A stretch of DNA of 64,000 bases, taken from the NCBI RefSeq assembly GCF_003597395.2, contig NC_133769.1:181067432-181131431 (forward strand). The letters are read 5' to 3'. This DNA comes from Chelonoidis abingdonii. Taxonomy: Eukaryota > Chordata > Testudines > Testudinidae. The notes below the pieces were generated by a model that was not told where the DNA came from, did not search any database, and was given only the letters and a program-made list of their open reading frames with translations. The translations under genes and the position numbers were made by a program. Shown here piece by piece: positions 35,401-47,636 of the stretch (within the stretch, counting starts at the first letter, position 1; the number at the start of each line of letters is the position of its first letter).

Positions 35401-37167
35401 TCCTGATAATTGTTTAGTGTAATGGTGTGCTGGTTCTTCCCTATATGAACTAGTATAAGTTTTGGTATCTGTTGTCTTTATCGAGGCAGGGTTAAAATAA
35501 TTGTAGTTTTCATGTGATTCTGCATCTTGTGCAATTGAAACTCTGAATGTTCAGGGTTTCTAACATTTGGAATTTGCATTTTAAGTCTAATATTCTTGAA
35601 AGATAACATGCACTCAAAACCAGACACATACCTCCAACTTCAGATTCTCCTTAAAATGTACATAGGAATTTCCTTTAAAAAACATGGAAGTAAACCCTAA
35701 GGACTGATGGAAAGGAGCCCTATTTCTGAAGCTCTAGGTGATATACAGGAATGGAGCTTCAATCTAGCAGACATTAGGAGATCTGCTAGGGATGCATCTT
35801 TTTCTGCTAGCTATGAAGTCTCCTACTAGCCATAGTCTACCCACTTATCTGGGAAAGGAAGTCCTGATGCTGCAGAACACCCAAGATCTGCAGAAAGAAA
35901 ATCTCACCCTCGCAAGCCTTTTCAGCTTCTTAGGGTCAGTGCGCCATTCACACAAGTGTGGCTCCACTCCCTGTTGACTTCATAATCTCAGTCAGTCTGG
36001 AACTTTGCTCCCAAAGTGTGCAGATGTGGCTGGCAGGAGGCTTGTGAGTCACCAAAATGTGCATGAGACGAGAATAAATCTCCCTTTTCTGATGCTACCT
36101 TGTATCAATGCAGGGAGCCAGAGAGAGCAAAGGATCCCTCTCTTACAATCCCTGATCACTCACAGATGGCTGACAACTTTTCATCCCGTTGACAAGTTTC
36201 AGACTTTACCCTCCCTCACCAGGAAGTTTATGCGTTTCACCAGGCAGATACTAAACCTCAAACTCCTGAAAGCTTTTAGGTGGCTCATTCATATCCCTAA
36301 TCTCATGTGTGTATTAGGGGAGTTATGGACCCCCTCCTCCACAGCTGCCAGAGGCTCTTTTGGGACCTCTTCAAGCTACACCTTCAACCCCTATGCTTCT
36401 TTTGAGCAACAGTTTGGCAGCTGTTCCTGTCCCATGAGCTTGGGAGGCTCAATATGGAATCTCCCATAAGTCTTTGTAGGTTATCAGGGCTTCCACCACA
36501 GCACTGTCTCCTCATCTCCACTTACACCAAATAGCCTTGCCACTCCCTATCAACAAGCAAAAAATGAGCTCATCAGCACTTAGACTCGTGTGGGGTTGGC
36601 TCCCAATGAACCTTCTAGAGCTTAAGTGGAGGGGGCCTGAAATGAACCTAAGACTCCTGTGGTGTTAACCTTGATGAGCATCTCTAGACTCACAAAGAGG
36701 ACCAGTGAGTCTCATAAGGCTCACTATGGAGTCTCCTCTCTTGTACGCTTCAGGATGTCCACAAGGAAGGGAAATGCACCCTTTCCTGCTTACCCCCAGT
36801 TCTCTCTAGTTTCTACCCACCCACAGATCTCCTAAGGTCTGCAGGAATAGAACTCCCTTTCTGTAGATCTCCTCTGGGCAGTGGGGATGGTGGGAGACTG
36901 GGGGAGAGCAGAGAGAAAGGGGGCAAATTACCTAAGAGACATTCTTTCCATCTTGCTCACCAGCAGGACGACCAAGGGAATGAAGAACTTCTCTTCCTTC
37001 AAACCCAAGCCCCACACAATTCTAGCTGCCCCTTGACACTGACTCTGGAGATCCTGATGCAGCTGACCAAAGGTGATGTGCCATCATGGTATTCATCATT
37101 CATAGCCGAGTAACCTGGAAGTAGTCTGACCAATTAAAACTTGGTCCTGGGCAATAGATCTCAGATG
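32461..37167. other. Unannotated stretch with one 154-codon frame
   Basis: Mostly AT-rich with no recognised mobile element, except a segment at 34348-34440 (GGCCCAGATCCACAAAGGTA then a GAAATCAGTGGAAG half) that belongs to the dispersed palindromic families. GC content rises at about 35780-36960, where the longest open frame lies. Confidence 0.4.
36005..36469 (+). other. Unrecognised 154-codon open frame
   Basis: This is the longest open frame in the window, from ATG at 36005 to a stop at 36467-36469. The translation has no recognisable domain, signal peptide or membrane segment. Its C-terminal part is rich in serine and threonine (AARGSFGTSSSYTF). It lies in a region of moderately raised GC where stop codons are rarer. 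No splice, promoter or polyadenylation context was identified. It could be a chance frame, an exon of a lineage-specific transcript or part of an unidentified old element. Chance is most likely. Confidence 0.15.
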
Positions 37168-37175
37168 GATTACTC

Positions 37176-37486
37176 CAGGGGTCAGCAACGTTTCAGAAGC
37201 GGTGTGCCAAGTCTTCATTTATTCACTCTAATTTAAGGTTTCACATGCCAGTAATACATTTTAACGTTTTTAGAAGATCGCTTTCTATAAGTCTATAATA
37301 TATAACTAAACTATTGTTGGATGTAAAGTAAATAAGGTTTTTAAAATGTTTAAGAAGCTTCATTTAAAATTAAATTAAAATGCAGAGCCCTCCGGACCAG
37401 TGGCCAGGACCCAGGCAGTGTGAATGTCACTGAAAATCAGCTTGCATGCTGTCTTCGGCACACGTGCCATAGGTTGCCTACCCTTG
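37176..37486. mobile_element. Non-autonomous hAT element (311 bp)
   Basis: The left end CAGGGGTCAGCAACGTTTC and right end ATAGGTTGCCTACCCTTG are inverted repeats with sub-terminal GGTGTGCC/GGCACACG also inverted. Flanking 8-bp repeats GATTACTC (37168-37175) and GATTACCC (37487-37494) match at 7 of 8. The interior is AT-rich, without a transposase. Confidence 0.93.
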
Positions 37487-37494
37487 GATTACCC

Positions 37495-38974
37495 AATTAA
37501 ATTGGTTTCATTTCCCTTTCTCTTTCCATTTTATTGCTTCAAAATGGCAAAAAGATGACTGGTGTACCCCTCTAGATTTAGGGCATCATTGTAATTCAGA
37601 AATGCTTTCTCTAATTCAATTAAAATCTGGTAGAAATTCTACATCTGCCCCAGAACAATTTTCAAGTAGCTATGGCTTTTCATGGATTTTTGATGGGAGA
37701 AGCAAAATTGGCCTTTTAATAGAATTTCAGTTTCATCCCTACCTGTGGCGTAGTTACCATCATTCCAAAATGAGATCAAACACATAGTTGTGTAACAAAC
37801 AGGGTGTTGACTAAATTAGCCTCATCCTCATGCATTAAACATTCTTCCTTACTTGGACACTTTACAAGCCTAATAAGAAATTGTACTCTGCATGCTCACT
37901 ATGCAAATTTCAAAGGCTCATAACTCAGTCTAATCAAAAGCAGCTTTCTCTAAAAAACTCAGTGAAGACTTTCTCCCCTCCCCCCAATTGTCATCTGTTT
38001 TAGCCATAGAGTTTGATGAAGAGCAAATGAAAGGTTGCAAGAATGTTCTCTTCATTTATATAATTGGCAAAAGATATATTTCACTCTTCTATTCAACAAC
38101 GTCTAAAAAAATAAAATCAATGGCCAACAAATATCTCCAATGCTCGCCTTCCTGTGGAAACCAAGCATGGAAAATTTCAGCAAGTTATGAAAAAATAGAA
38201 AGCAAAACATTAGAATGGAAACCATTAAGTGCAGCAGTTGCTGCTGACCCTATCCCTACAAGAGTGTAGTACCATAAAATGTAATCTGAGCAATACAAAT
38301 AGCAGGGTCCCTGCTTCTAGAATCTTAAAACCTAAAGAAACGAAGCTTTAATATTCGATTTGTCCATCTTGGAGGATGCACCACAGCATATATTAAGAGT
38401 CATTATGGCTTAAGAGAGTAATGTTTTCCACCTTTCTGATTAGCCAGCGACGTGCTGGACACTGCAGGTACATAAATATAGCGCTCTGGTCATTTTACAA
38501 CAGTGCAACCCAAGATGTTGGCTATCTTTTAGAATTCATTTGTATCACAAGAATAGTCTTGTTCTAATCTAATTGTATGAAATAAAAAATAGTAAAGAAG
38601 AGAGCCAATCCACATAAAGACTTCATTTAATGTAAGGACAATTGGGAACATTTTCTTTACTAAAAGAAAAAAAAGTCTATGAATATTTGGGTCGATTTTA
38701 CTTATATCAAATCACAATAAAATAGCTAATTGGCAATTCATACTGATGTTGCAATGTCTCAATCTATTGAGTGTTTTATTTTCTCTTTTGCTTTATATCT
38801 GTTCAGAAGACAATTTATATAGTCAAAACAGTTATTATACTGCAAAGTAAGTATGCTTTGCCTAATTTACTGGACAGAATACATATAGATACAAACTTCA
38901 TCTACTAACTCCCTAGGCAGTTTCTTCAAATTTTCCACAGTCCATCATATGTTGCACCGCCTTGGGGACCCCTC
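37495..38974. other. Unannotated stretch
   Basis: No recognised gene. A 93-codon frame (37988-38269) lacks known motifs. Confidence 0.4.
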
Positions 38975-39055
38975 GTGTAGATAATGTCTACATAGAAGCA
39001 CTACAGTGGTTCAGCTGCAGCAGCATTTCAAGTGTAGACAAAAGCCTTATTAAAT
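38975..39055. repeat. Short MITE-like fragment with GTCTACA/TGTAGAC ends
   Basis: GTCTACATAGAAGCACTACA, then GTTCAGCTGCAGCAGC, ends CAAGTGTAGACA. The inverted GTCTACA/TGTAGAC ends and the CAGCTGCAGC core suggest a decayed small DNA element related to the Harbinger-like MITEs. No duplication was identified. Confidence 0.5.
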
Positions 39056-42000
39056 AAACCAATTAGTAAACTCACCAATCTAGTTGGTAAACATTTTTAC
39101 AAAAACTTTATGACCACCACCAGATACTGGTCTTATCATCAAGCTCCTGATGCATCTTTGATTTATTTATTTGTCATTTCAGGTCCCTAAATAATTCTAA
39201 ATGAGGATCCTGCCAGCCTGCCAAATACTAGCATGGAGATTTAAATAATCTGAGTCATAATTTAATAATTCATTTGAAAAGATGTCCAGATCCTTCCATA
39301 TTATAAAGTTAATTCCTATAAATATTGTTTAAATTAGAGTTTAGGATTTCCCCCCCCCCCTCCCCATCTCAAGCAGAGAGAAGATTTGCACTATGGCAGT
39401 TTTCATTGTATCCAAGTTTTATGAGAAATTTTGAACCGTATTCCTATATTCCTGGAACACATGGTTAATAAGATTAGTGTTAGGCAGTAATATTGCCAAA
39501 TTATATCTGATGCAGTCAATTTCTTGGGTTAAGTCCTCTCACCCAGTAGCCCCCAAAAAGAAGACTGTCAGATTTATTCTTTTATGTCCCAACAGCGTTT
39601 TTTTCTGTTTATCACTTTAGGTTATATGGTATTAGTTTAAATTGTATCAAGTGTTCCTATGAGAAATGACACTGAGTATACTCAGTTGCTGGCTTTATCT
39701 TATTTTCAAAGTGACAGTGCAGAATCTATATTTTGTTTCTAAGTGACAAAGTCAAGCCAGCCAGGACTCTGGTGTGTAGTATCATTGCCACTTTAAAGGC
39801 TTCCTGTTTTATTTCAGATGCTCTAACGGTCATTTTCCCTTAAAGAAAGATGGTACACACTTAAAAAGAATTAATAAACTGTCATATACATAAGAGACAA
39901 CCGCAGAGTTACCAGTGATTCAGACTAGGGTCATTTATTTATTTATTTAGTAAGATGCTCCTGTCAACAGATCTAGGCACATTTATAATAAAATGCACCA
40001 CCCACCATGGAAGAGTTGTCAGCTAATTAATGGTAGCCAGCATAAACAGCAAAATTCCACTACCAAATCCCATTCGGACCATCCACTGAGAAAAAAAGCC
40101 TAAGTGAACAGAGAGGCTTTGCAAGATGTCCTGCAATTCAGACTGTGCTAGACCAAAGAGGAAGAAGATTCAAGACTTGAAGATCATCCCCATCCTCTCA
40201 GCCGAGAAAGACAGGACCCAGATATACAAAGATAGGGACTGTCAGTTCAAGTGTCCCAGCTGTCCTCCGTTATCAGATTAAGGCTTGAAGTAACAGACAA
40301 CACTCTAAAATCATGCAGAATACTTTAGCCAAAAGATTTCTTGTGAAATTTTACAGAAAGCATTTCCAGCCATAATATTGGTACATACAGCACCTCAATC
40401 AAGTTCATCAAGTCTATCGTCCATTAATTCAGAGTCTATTTTAAATCGTTGAGCCCTCTGTCTGCATGTCTCAATATTGTAATGAGACTGTGTTTTGAGA
40501 GACCACTGATGGAAAAAATGTTATTTTCAACTTTGGGTGCCATTGATTTAATAAAAATAAATGATCATTATTTTTTTCGTGGTATAAATATGGCTACTAC
40601 AGATGTCTTTTCTTTGGAGGTATGAAAAGATTAAACTCTCACAATCTTTCAAGTTTAGAGATTTGTTGCATAGTAGAGTTATTTTGATATATTTCATTCT
40701 GTACCCTGTACACCCTTATGTAAGTGTCGGTTTTTCTAACAGATTCTTTCCAAGGGCAATGCGGCTCCACTTCTGAAAGGCAATAAATCCTTTAATCTTT
40801 ATAAACAAAATAAAAATACTAAATGGTTGCCTGCCATTTACATTAACCTTTTCAAAGGTCTTCTGAACTCTGATTTATTCAAGCAGATTTTTACTGTTAT
40901 CCTTTATCTGACAAATTCTGATTGATGCTAAAATCAGTTTGCTTCCATTATGACATCACCTTCCATAAATTATTTTCCCCAGCGAAACTGCTGTGAGGAA
41001 AGGACTCAGATTCAAAGAGCTTCTCTGTGTAGAGAAACACCTTTTAAAAGGAAAAAATTAGAGGCCCATTGATTGCTGTTGGGGGACCATTAAAAACAAC
41101 TAAATATCAACATCTTCAAACTGACACCCTCTTCAAAAAGCATTCACAGAAAAAATTCTAACGAAGTTTCTTTGTAATGATTCACAAACAAATCTGGACT
41201 TTGAATGAAACCACTCCCCATGTTTAAATAAGATAAGAAATACTGACATCATGTTTTCCATAACTACCCCCCACACTTCTAATAGATTAAAGGGGAGAAA
41301 GGGAAAATACACATATACTGGCATATAACACTGAAATATGAAAATGAAGGATTGCTGAATGGTTATGTTAAAAGCTTGGTTAGCTATTTGTTTAATGATT
41401 TGTAATTATGCATAGCGAATAGATGCAGATGAGATAATACACAGGACAAGTCTTTGCTGGTGTAAGTGTGGTTTTTCCAATTTTTTTTTTAATACAGAAT
41501 TAGTAATTACATTTTAAGCAGATTAGTGACAGAACAAAGATAACGTGTTGTGTTGGAAAATATAAGTAAAAGATACACAAACATGCCATGATAAATAAAA
41601 GGCTCTTTTTTTGGGAAGACCCAAAGCAGGGTGATATAAAATGACATGACCCAGAAATTGTGAAGCCATCAGGAAAAATACAGAAGTTGCATAATTGAAG
41701 CTTGCACACGCATAATGTCCAGGGTACCTGAAAGCCACAGGGTTGATGTGCTAAAAGCCAATAGGATAAAGACTAAGTAGTTTGTAATGTAGACATGTGC
41801 AAAAGATGTAAGTCAACTTGGACCCAAATGGGAGAAAAACTGGAGCAGAAACTGAAGAATGGGACTGAAGGACCAGATCAATGGATCGGAGAAGGCGACA
41901 GCTATCATGGAAGAACTTACTGGTGCCCCACAATGTGATAAGTTGGGCCTATTGACCAATTCTATCTTGTCCAGGTTTGTCTGGCATAAGGATATGTCCA

Positions 42001-42190
42001 GACACTATGAGTGACAATAATTTTGTCTGAAATTGTATAAAGGCACACATTGATTAAGCCTGAATTGAATGAACTTGTGACTCAGTTTCCCAACTTTTAT
42101 CTCCAACAATTGCCAATATGCATGTTATAATTTAGCACATCATATGTGTTCCTTTGATTAGTATAAAAAAAGCAAATTCACTCAAAGTTC
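39056..42190. other. Unannotated stretch with poly-C tract
   Basis: AT-rich sequence without a supported gene or transposon over about 3 kb. A poly-C run with one T lies at 39350-39365. An ATTTATTTATTTA simple repeat lies at 39937-39949. Confidence 0.45.
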
Positions 42191-42199
42191 ATAACACAG

Positions 42200-42835
42200 G
42201 AGCCCCACGGGATTCTCAGCTCTTTCTGGAGGTCTGGCTTGCTGCAATGGCCAAAAGTTTTGATGCAGCCCTCCCCACAGTAATGCATCCCCCCTTTGAT
42301 ACCTCCAAACTGAATTACTGCAATATGTTCTACAAGGCATTCCCCTTGAAAGCCGTTTGAGGCCAGGACCAAAGCTGATGTAAATGAGCACAGCTCTATT
42401 GACTTCACTGGTCTAAATGGGTATAGTGCCATGGAAGAATGTGGCCCAACACCTGGCCCAGTGCAGAATATAGCTGCTCAGTTACTCTGCAATGCTTCTT
42501 GCCTGGAGCACTCAAAAATTCTTCTCTTTAGATTTTCCTGGATTCCAGTTCATTTCTGATTACAGTTCAAGTGTTGGGTGTAAGTAATGAAACACTATTA
42601 TTTGACTGGTGTCCTTCATGGAGATTCTCTCTCTCCTTGTGTTCTACTCCAGCATTTGAGATCTGCTGGGATACAAGCCAACAATCCCTATATTTGTGCA
42701 TTCTGGGGACAAGGGCAGAAGGTTCTGAGTGGAGAGTTTGGAGTTCATTTCCCTTCCTGATCCTAAATGTCTTGACCTTCAGGGCTCACAGCGAAGCCTA
42801 ACTATTCACCGAGTTTCTTTCAAGGGGCAGTTTGG
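42200..42835 (+). mobile_element. L2-like LINE fragment, plus strand
   Basis: Broken frames recover the expected order of the C-terminal reverse-transcriptase region of L2-type LINEs: LNYCNMFYKAFPLKA (DYCNSLYAGLP block), VQNIAAQLLCNASCLEH (VQNAAARLL block), then FSWIPVHF (LHWLPVHFRI block). Later segments recall the final part with a serine-rich strand. Several stops and indels show long decay. Assignment to L2 rather than another LINE is from motif order only. Confidence 0.7.
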
Positions 42836-43640
42836 TTAAATGAAACAATATTTTCAAAAAAGCTTACATTACCTAGGAACCTAAATCCCATTTTCAAAAG
42901 TGAGTCAAGTACTGCAGCTAGTAAGTTTGTTATTTTTGAGCACACTCAGCAGCTCATTTTGACAGTTTGCAATGGTTGGAGATAAACACAAACACAAACT
43001 TCCATTCAGTTCAAGCTGTCACTTTACAAATGAAAATTAGGTGCTTTTGAAAATATTTCCAGTATCGCTGCAGTGGTCCCTTTTTAGGGTCCGATTCAGA
43101 TCCATTATCATCCCCCACTGGCTTCAAGGGGAATGGAAGGGCAGCTGGTTATATGTATGTAAACTATTTCTCCAATGTCTGCTCATACAATGAATAGCAT
43201 GGCCACTTCATGATTCCTTTATGATTCTTCTCAGAGAGTATACTCATAAACAATAAAAAGCCGGTGAATTACTTAATATATATAATATCCACCTGTGTTT
43301 CACTAACCTGTTTGGCCCAGATCCACAAAGGGACTATTTAGATGCTACTGTGATCCAATCCCCCACTCATTTGCCGCCTATCCCTGTAGGTACCTAAAAA
43401 TCTTTGCCGTAAAAGTTCACCAGGCATCTAAGGTTCTGCCTTTGGGTATGCACACTGCAATTTCAAGCAGGTACCCAGATGTCTCTCTCACATATAAGCC
43501 CTAGCACAACCCTCAAATCAGGTGAAGATAGGCGTTGCACTGCTTTATTTTGCCCGTGAAGCGTGATCTGGGAGGTGAGCTCTGAGCATGGCTAACTCCA
43601 CACATGATGGCAGCAGAAAGCAAGAGGCCTCCCCTATAAC
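42836..43640. other. Mostly unannotated; palindromic-repeat pieces
   Basis: A GGAACCTAAATCCCATTTTC segment (about 42876) is a partial copy of the hairpin repeat at 4021. GGCCCAGATCCACAAAGGGA (about 43314) belongs to another dispersed hairpin family. Nothing else was recognised. Confidence 0.45.
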
Positions 43641-43644
43641 CTTG

Positions 43645-43772
43645 AGCCCAGGGGTTAGAGCACTCACCCAGGATGTAGGAGACCATGATCAATTTCTCAC
43701 TCTGCCTGCTGAGAAGAGATTTGAACAGGGGTCTCCCACCTCTCAGATGAGTATTCTGACCACTAGACCATG
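43645..43772. repeat. Palindromic tRNA-like repeat
   Basis: The left arm reads GGGTTAGAGCACTCACCC, then GGATGTAGGAGACCATGATC, like a tRNA head with A- and B-box remnants. The right arm is its inverted counterpart: ATTTGAACAGGGGTCTCCCA, then CTCAGATGAGTATTCTGACC and ACTAGACCATGG. The two half-copies face each other around a CTCTGCCTGCTGAGAAG centre, so transcription from either strand could fold into a hairpin. It is not an intact tRNA gene. Confidence 0.75.
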
Positions 43773-43839
43773 GACTATTCTGATGTGGGTGGCCCAGGCT
43801 CACATGTTGTGCTGTTCCACTTCTCAACCTATTTACCAT

Positions 43840-43909
43840 TGTGAGCTGGATCCAATATTACCTGTATGGCCCTGAGGATGTCACATGTGCCACAGGTTGA
43901 GAACCACTG
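43840..43909. mobile_element. hAT right-end relic
   Basis: GTGCCACAGGTTGAGAACCA and CTG is a classic hAT right terminus (inverse of CAGTGGTTCTCAACC). The left end is missing, probably truncated by the neighbouring tRNA-like repeat. Confidence 0.6.
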
Positions 43910-43961
43910 GTATAAACAAATTAAGTATTAATTGGGCCGGAGAAATAGGGAGATTGATGCT

Positions 43962-44035
43962 GTAGTCCAGCAGTGCAGATACACATCTGAGAGGTGGTCT
44001 CCCACATGCTGGGTGAGTACCCTAACACTGGGTTA
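43962..44035. repeat. Second, compressed tRNA-like palindrome
   Basis: AGTCCAGCAGTGCAGATACA, then CATCTGAGAGGTGG is followed by GTCTCCCACATGCTGGGTGA and GTACCCTAACACTGGGTT. These are the same two arms as in the repeat at 43645 but in the opposite order, with most of the centre deleted. Confidence 0.6.
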
Positions 44036-45957
44036 AAGGTTATAAAGGTAGTGGCAAACTACTTCTTCACCTCTTCCCCTCTCCTTTCCTCAAGCACGTG
44101 ACTCCAGCATAGAGGTTCCAAGCTGTGGATTGCAAGTAGAGATAGGAACCCCTCACAGCCCAAACTTCAGCACCTCTCTCTGTGAGACGGTGGGGCTTAG
44201 GACACAGCATTCTCATTGACAGCTCCCATAGCTAGTTTAGACACCTCTCTGCCCAGCATGCTGACTTTTGTGGTTCCCATTCGCAGGCACCTCTCTCCCC
44301 CCGCATATTGTATGGAGAATTTAGGTATCTAACTCAGGATTTGTGGATTCCACTGATATTTTACAAGCCTAACTTTGTGGATATGAGCCTTTCACCCTAG
44401 ATATCTAGAAACAATTTTGAGTCAGTAAGTTGTTAAGAGTGTTGAGACTGGAGGATTCATTACACCAGTTCAACACAGTGCCCATTTAAACTGCTTACAT
44501 GCGGTGAAAATATAGCTGAAAGGCTGAGTGTGTGCTTTGAGCAATTACAGCCTAGAGATTTTTCAAACACCATCATCCATGATGTCACATTAAACTGACA
44601 GCATCTCAGACAAGAGAAAGAAGTTTGAATTAATGCATTATGAGTTGTAATCTTAAAGAATTTGCCATTGGTTACATTGCTGCATGGTCATGGTCATCTT
44701 GTAGTGAACTAAAATTAGGACCGTGGTTATCTGTAATTATACCTTCAAGTGAATTGCAAGAGAAATGCTAAGCAACATTGACTCTTATGTGCATACTTGG
44801 GATTAGTGTGAGGGGTGTGTGTATGTGGACTCATCTGAGAAGGTGTACTTGTAACTGAATTGGCATTTCAGTAAATAAGTTATTTGCTTAGATTTCTAAA
44901 TTTCTAACTTTTGAATTGCTTTTGGTTGAACTGTCACTGACAGTCTTCCCTTTTGAATGATATAAAGATTGACTCACAAATAGATAAGGGCTTGTACTGG
45001 GGATTCATATTTCCATATTGATGCTAGACCCATATACTCTAATTCTGTGCTATTTAGGGTAAGTGAACTTACTCTCACTGTGTGATAAGATTTAGATTTG
45101 TGATTTACTTGATGATTTCTTAATACATTTTAAACCTCCTATATTAAATTCTAAACTTTAGATATGCTGTCATAATCTTTAATTTCTGTTGTTTATTATT
45201 TATCTTTATATTCTATTTTGATTACTAAAATTTAAACACTTTTTGAGTCTGTACTTCAGTTTAGCCATCCTGAAATTCAACAAGTGCATGAGCAACACGG
45301 TATGCTTAATAAATTCATTAAAACAAATTGCTTATGTCACTTTGCATGACATATCCTAACATTCTCACAATACAGAAAAGAACAGGAGTGGTGATTATCA
45401 GAACTGTCAGCACACAGCTCCGATTTAGAGACAAAATCAGCTTCCTGCTGAAGTAGGTTAGAAGAGGAGGCTGAGGCACTGTTGTAATTTAAAAGGCACA
45501 GACTAAACTGAATCTATTACCAGACCAGAGGGAAAAGTTGAGTTTCTCCTTAATCAAGTGTATGATTTAGGGAACAACTCCAGGTACTAAAACTTAAAGT
45601 TTACAGGAGCGCCAGAGGGGAGGAAAGGATCATGGAATGATTATGGTTCTAAAAATCTATGTATAAATAGTCCTTTAATCTAAACTGTAGGATATAACAT
45701 TTTCAGATCCACAGGGCCTACCGAGCAAGCATTTATTGAAACAACAACAACAACAAAACAAAAAACCCACATCAGTGCCCCAAAACAATTATCCTTACAT
45801 CTCTGCACTTCCAAAACATGGAAATGGTTTTCAGAATCTGTAGACAAGTAGCACATTTGTATTACACACAAAGAAGTTCCATCCCTCCCTCCTTATTAAT
45901 AGTGTTGACTTATTTAAAAAATTTTTAAAAATAAATAGCTGCTGCAGTTGCAGAGTA
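44036..45957. other. Unannotated stretch
   Basis: AT-rich with a CAACAACAACAACAA simple repeat at about 45742. No gene or mobile element is recognised. Confidence 0.45.
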
Positions 45958-45965
45958 AGCGTGAT

Positions 45966-46174
45966 CAGTGGTTTGCAAACTTTTCTACCGGTGACCCCTT
46001 TCACATAGCAAGCCTCTGTGTGCGACCCCCTTATAAATTAAAAACATCTTTTAATATATTTAACACCATTATAAATGCTGGAGGCAAACTGGGGTTTGGG
46101 TTCGAGGTTGACAGCTCATGTAATATTCTTGAAACCTCTCCTGAGGGGTCCCGACCCCCAGTTTGAGAACCCCT
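45966..46174. mobile_element. Small non-autonomous hAT element
   Basis: Ends CAGTGGTTTGCAAAC and GTTTGAGAACCCCT are imperfect inverted repeats. AGCGTGAT (45958-45965) and AGTGTAAT (46175-46182) match at 6 of 8, both differences being transitions. TGCGACCCCC near 46020 and GGTCCCGACCCCC near 46148 are sub-terminal blocks typical of this family. Confidence 0.8.
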
Positions 46175-46182
46175 AGTGTAAT

Positions 46183-46865
46183 GGGAGTCTTTACTATTAG
46201 CTCATAGCCTCTCTTTTTTTGGACCTCCCCATAGCTTGCAATGGCTTTTGCACAGACACCTTTCACACCATTTCCTCTCCCCTCATGTTGCCATGCCCCA
46301 TCCCTGTTGCCCCACACACCCTCTCCCTCGGCCTTTTAGCTCCCAACCACCACCTACTTTCTCTCTCTCTCTCTGCGTTTTCTATTTTAATTATTTTTGT
46401 TTTTTTGCTCTCCTTCCCAGTTGCTCCTCTCCTCATTCTTTTACTCACCAGCAGACTACATTTTGCTCAGCAGTCACCCACTGATTTCTCTGTGAGGCTG
46501 GAGCATGTGATCATGCAGCTCAGCTGTGTGTGGCCTAAGAAGAGAGACAAAGCCTGGGCAGTCTAGGTGCTCTCTGATCTGTCCAGGCTACTCTTTAGCC
46601 TCAATCCAGGAAAGATTTATCCACAGGATGAACATTACGCAGGTGTAGTCTCAGTGAGTTCAGTTTACTCACATGTGAAAAGTTAAGCACATGTTCATAT
46701 CTTTGCAGACTAAGAGCCTCAGAGCAAAATTCATCCCAGTTCAGGGACAGCATAAGCCCTACTCCCCACTTAAATCCCATGTAAAACCTCAAAAGAGAAT
46801 GTAAATTGGATTTAAGTGACACATCAGCCTTGTGGTGGCCCTCTTCACAGAAGTGAACTTAACTC
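46183..46865. other. Unannotated stretch, CT-rich in part
   Basis: A pyrimidine-rich region (46260-46450) with a CTCTCTCTCTCT run creates a 115-codon frame at 46219-46566. The low complexity argues against coding. Confidence 0.5.
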
Positions 46866-46867
46866 AA

Positions 46868-47228
46868 GCAGGTGTGTTTCCAGTTGGCCCTATGCTATTT
46901 AACATTTTTATCAATGATCTGGAAGAAAACATCAAATCACCATCAACAAAAAGTTTGACACAAAAATTGGGAGTGTGGTAAATAATGAAAAGAACAGGTC
47001 ACTGATTCAGGTTGATTTGGATCACTTGGTAAATGGAGTGCAAGCAAATTATATGTGTTTTCATATGGCTAACTGAAAATGTATGCATCTAGGAACAAAG
47101 AATATTGGCCATACTTACAGGATAGGAGACTCTACCCTGGGATGCACTGACTCTGAAAGTGATCTGGGGACAATCAGCTGAACAGGAGCTCCCAGTGGGA
47201 TGCTGTGGCCAAAAGGGCTAATGTGATC
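46868..47228 (+). mobile_element. CR1 LINE reverse-transcriptase fragment, plus strand, very old
   Basis: Translation gives GPMLFNIFINDLEENIKS, the reverse-transcriptase block upstream of the catalytic motif. The next part, where the FADDT catalytic motif should lie, reads STKSLTQKLGV and is destroyed. Downstream pieces follow the CR1 order (AHTYRIGDSTLG-like, then AVAKRANVI). I count no CpG dinucleotides across the fragment, which indicates long decay in methylated DNA. It stops abruptly at 47228 against an unrelated CpG-rich segment. Confidence 0.85.
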
Positions 47229-47636
47229 AATTTTCTCAGAAACAACAAGGCGGACAACTACAGGTTGTTGGTGGAAAACCTCCTCAAGGCATACAAAAGC
47301 CTTGGTTGCAACATGTCACTGAAGATGCATTTTTTGCACTCTCATCTAGATTTTTTTCCACCGAACTGTGGAGCAGTGAGCGACGAGCATGGCGAGCGAT
47401 TTCACCAGGACATTGCAACAATGGAGAAACGCTATCAGGGCAAATGGAGCCCATCAATGCTTGCAGACTATTGCTGGACAGTGACAAGTGATGCTCCATT
47501 TAATGAATACAAGAGACAGCGAGCAGTTGCCCGAGTAGACACTGTAAATAGGACCTATAACTATTACCTATATAATAGTTTTTTGCCTTTTGTTCATAAT
47601 AAATTTTATTTATATAACCCTTTTGCTGATTTTTAA
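47205..47636 (+). CDS. Transposon-derived open frame fused to CR1 (143 codons)
   Basis: The first codons (MAKRANVI) come from the CR1 remnant. From about 47229 the frame switches without interruption to a different protein: LLKAYKSLGCNMSLKMHFLH, SHLDFFPPN, VSDEHGERFHQDI, MEKRYQGKW and MLADYCWTVTSDAP. I recall this block from repetitive predicted proteins of invertebrate and fish genomes, probably from a DNA transposon, but cannot name the superfamily. The last 40 residues (YNYYLYNSFLPFVHNKFYL) are unlike the recalled block. A potential AATAAA lies at 47599-47604 inside the frame. About fifteen CpGs between 47229 and 47740, against none in the flanking CR1, suggest recent arrival or relaxed decay. 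No promoter or intron is evident. Confidence 0.5.
   Translation: MAKRANVINFLRNNKADNYRLLVENLLKAYKSLGCNMSLKMHFLHSHLDFFPPNCGAVSDEHGERFHQDIATMEKRYQGKWSPSMLADYCWTVTSDAPFNEYKRQRAVARVDTVNRTYNYYLYNSFLPFVHNKFYLYNPFADF

Noticed and set aside
39350..39366. Poly-C run as a regulatory site
   Set aside because: A simple homopolymer with no flanking conserved sequence that I can recognise.
43645..43720. A functional tRNA gene
   Set aside because: The A- and B-box remnants are degraded, no cloverleaf can be drawn, and an inverted copy of the same head lies directly downstream, so it is a repeat.
46219..46566. A 115-codon frame with hydrophobic stretches
   Set aside because: It is made by a CT-rich low-complexity tract.
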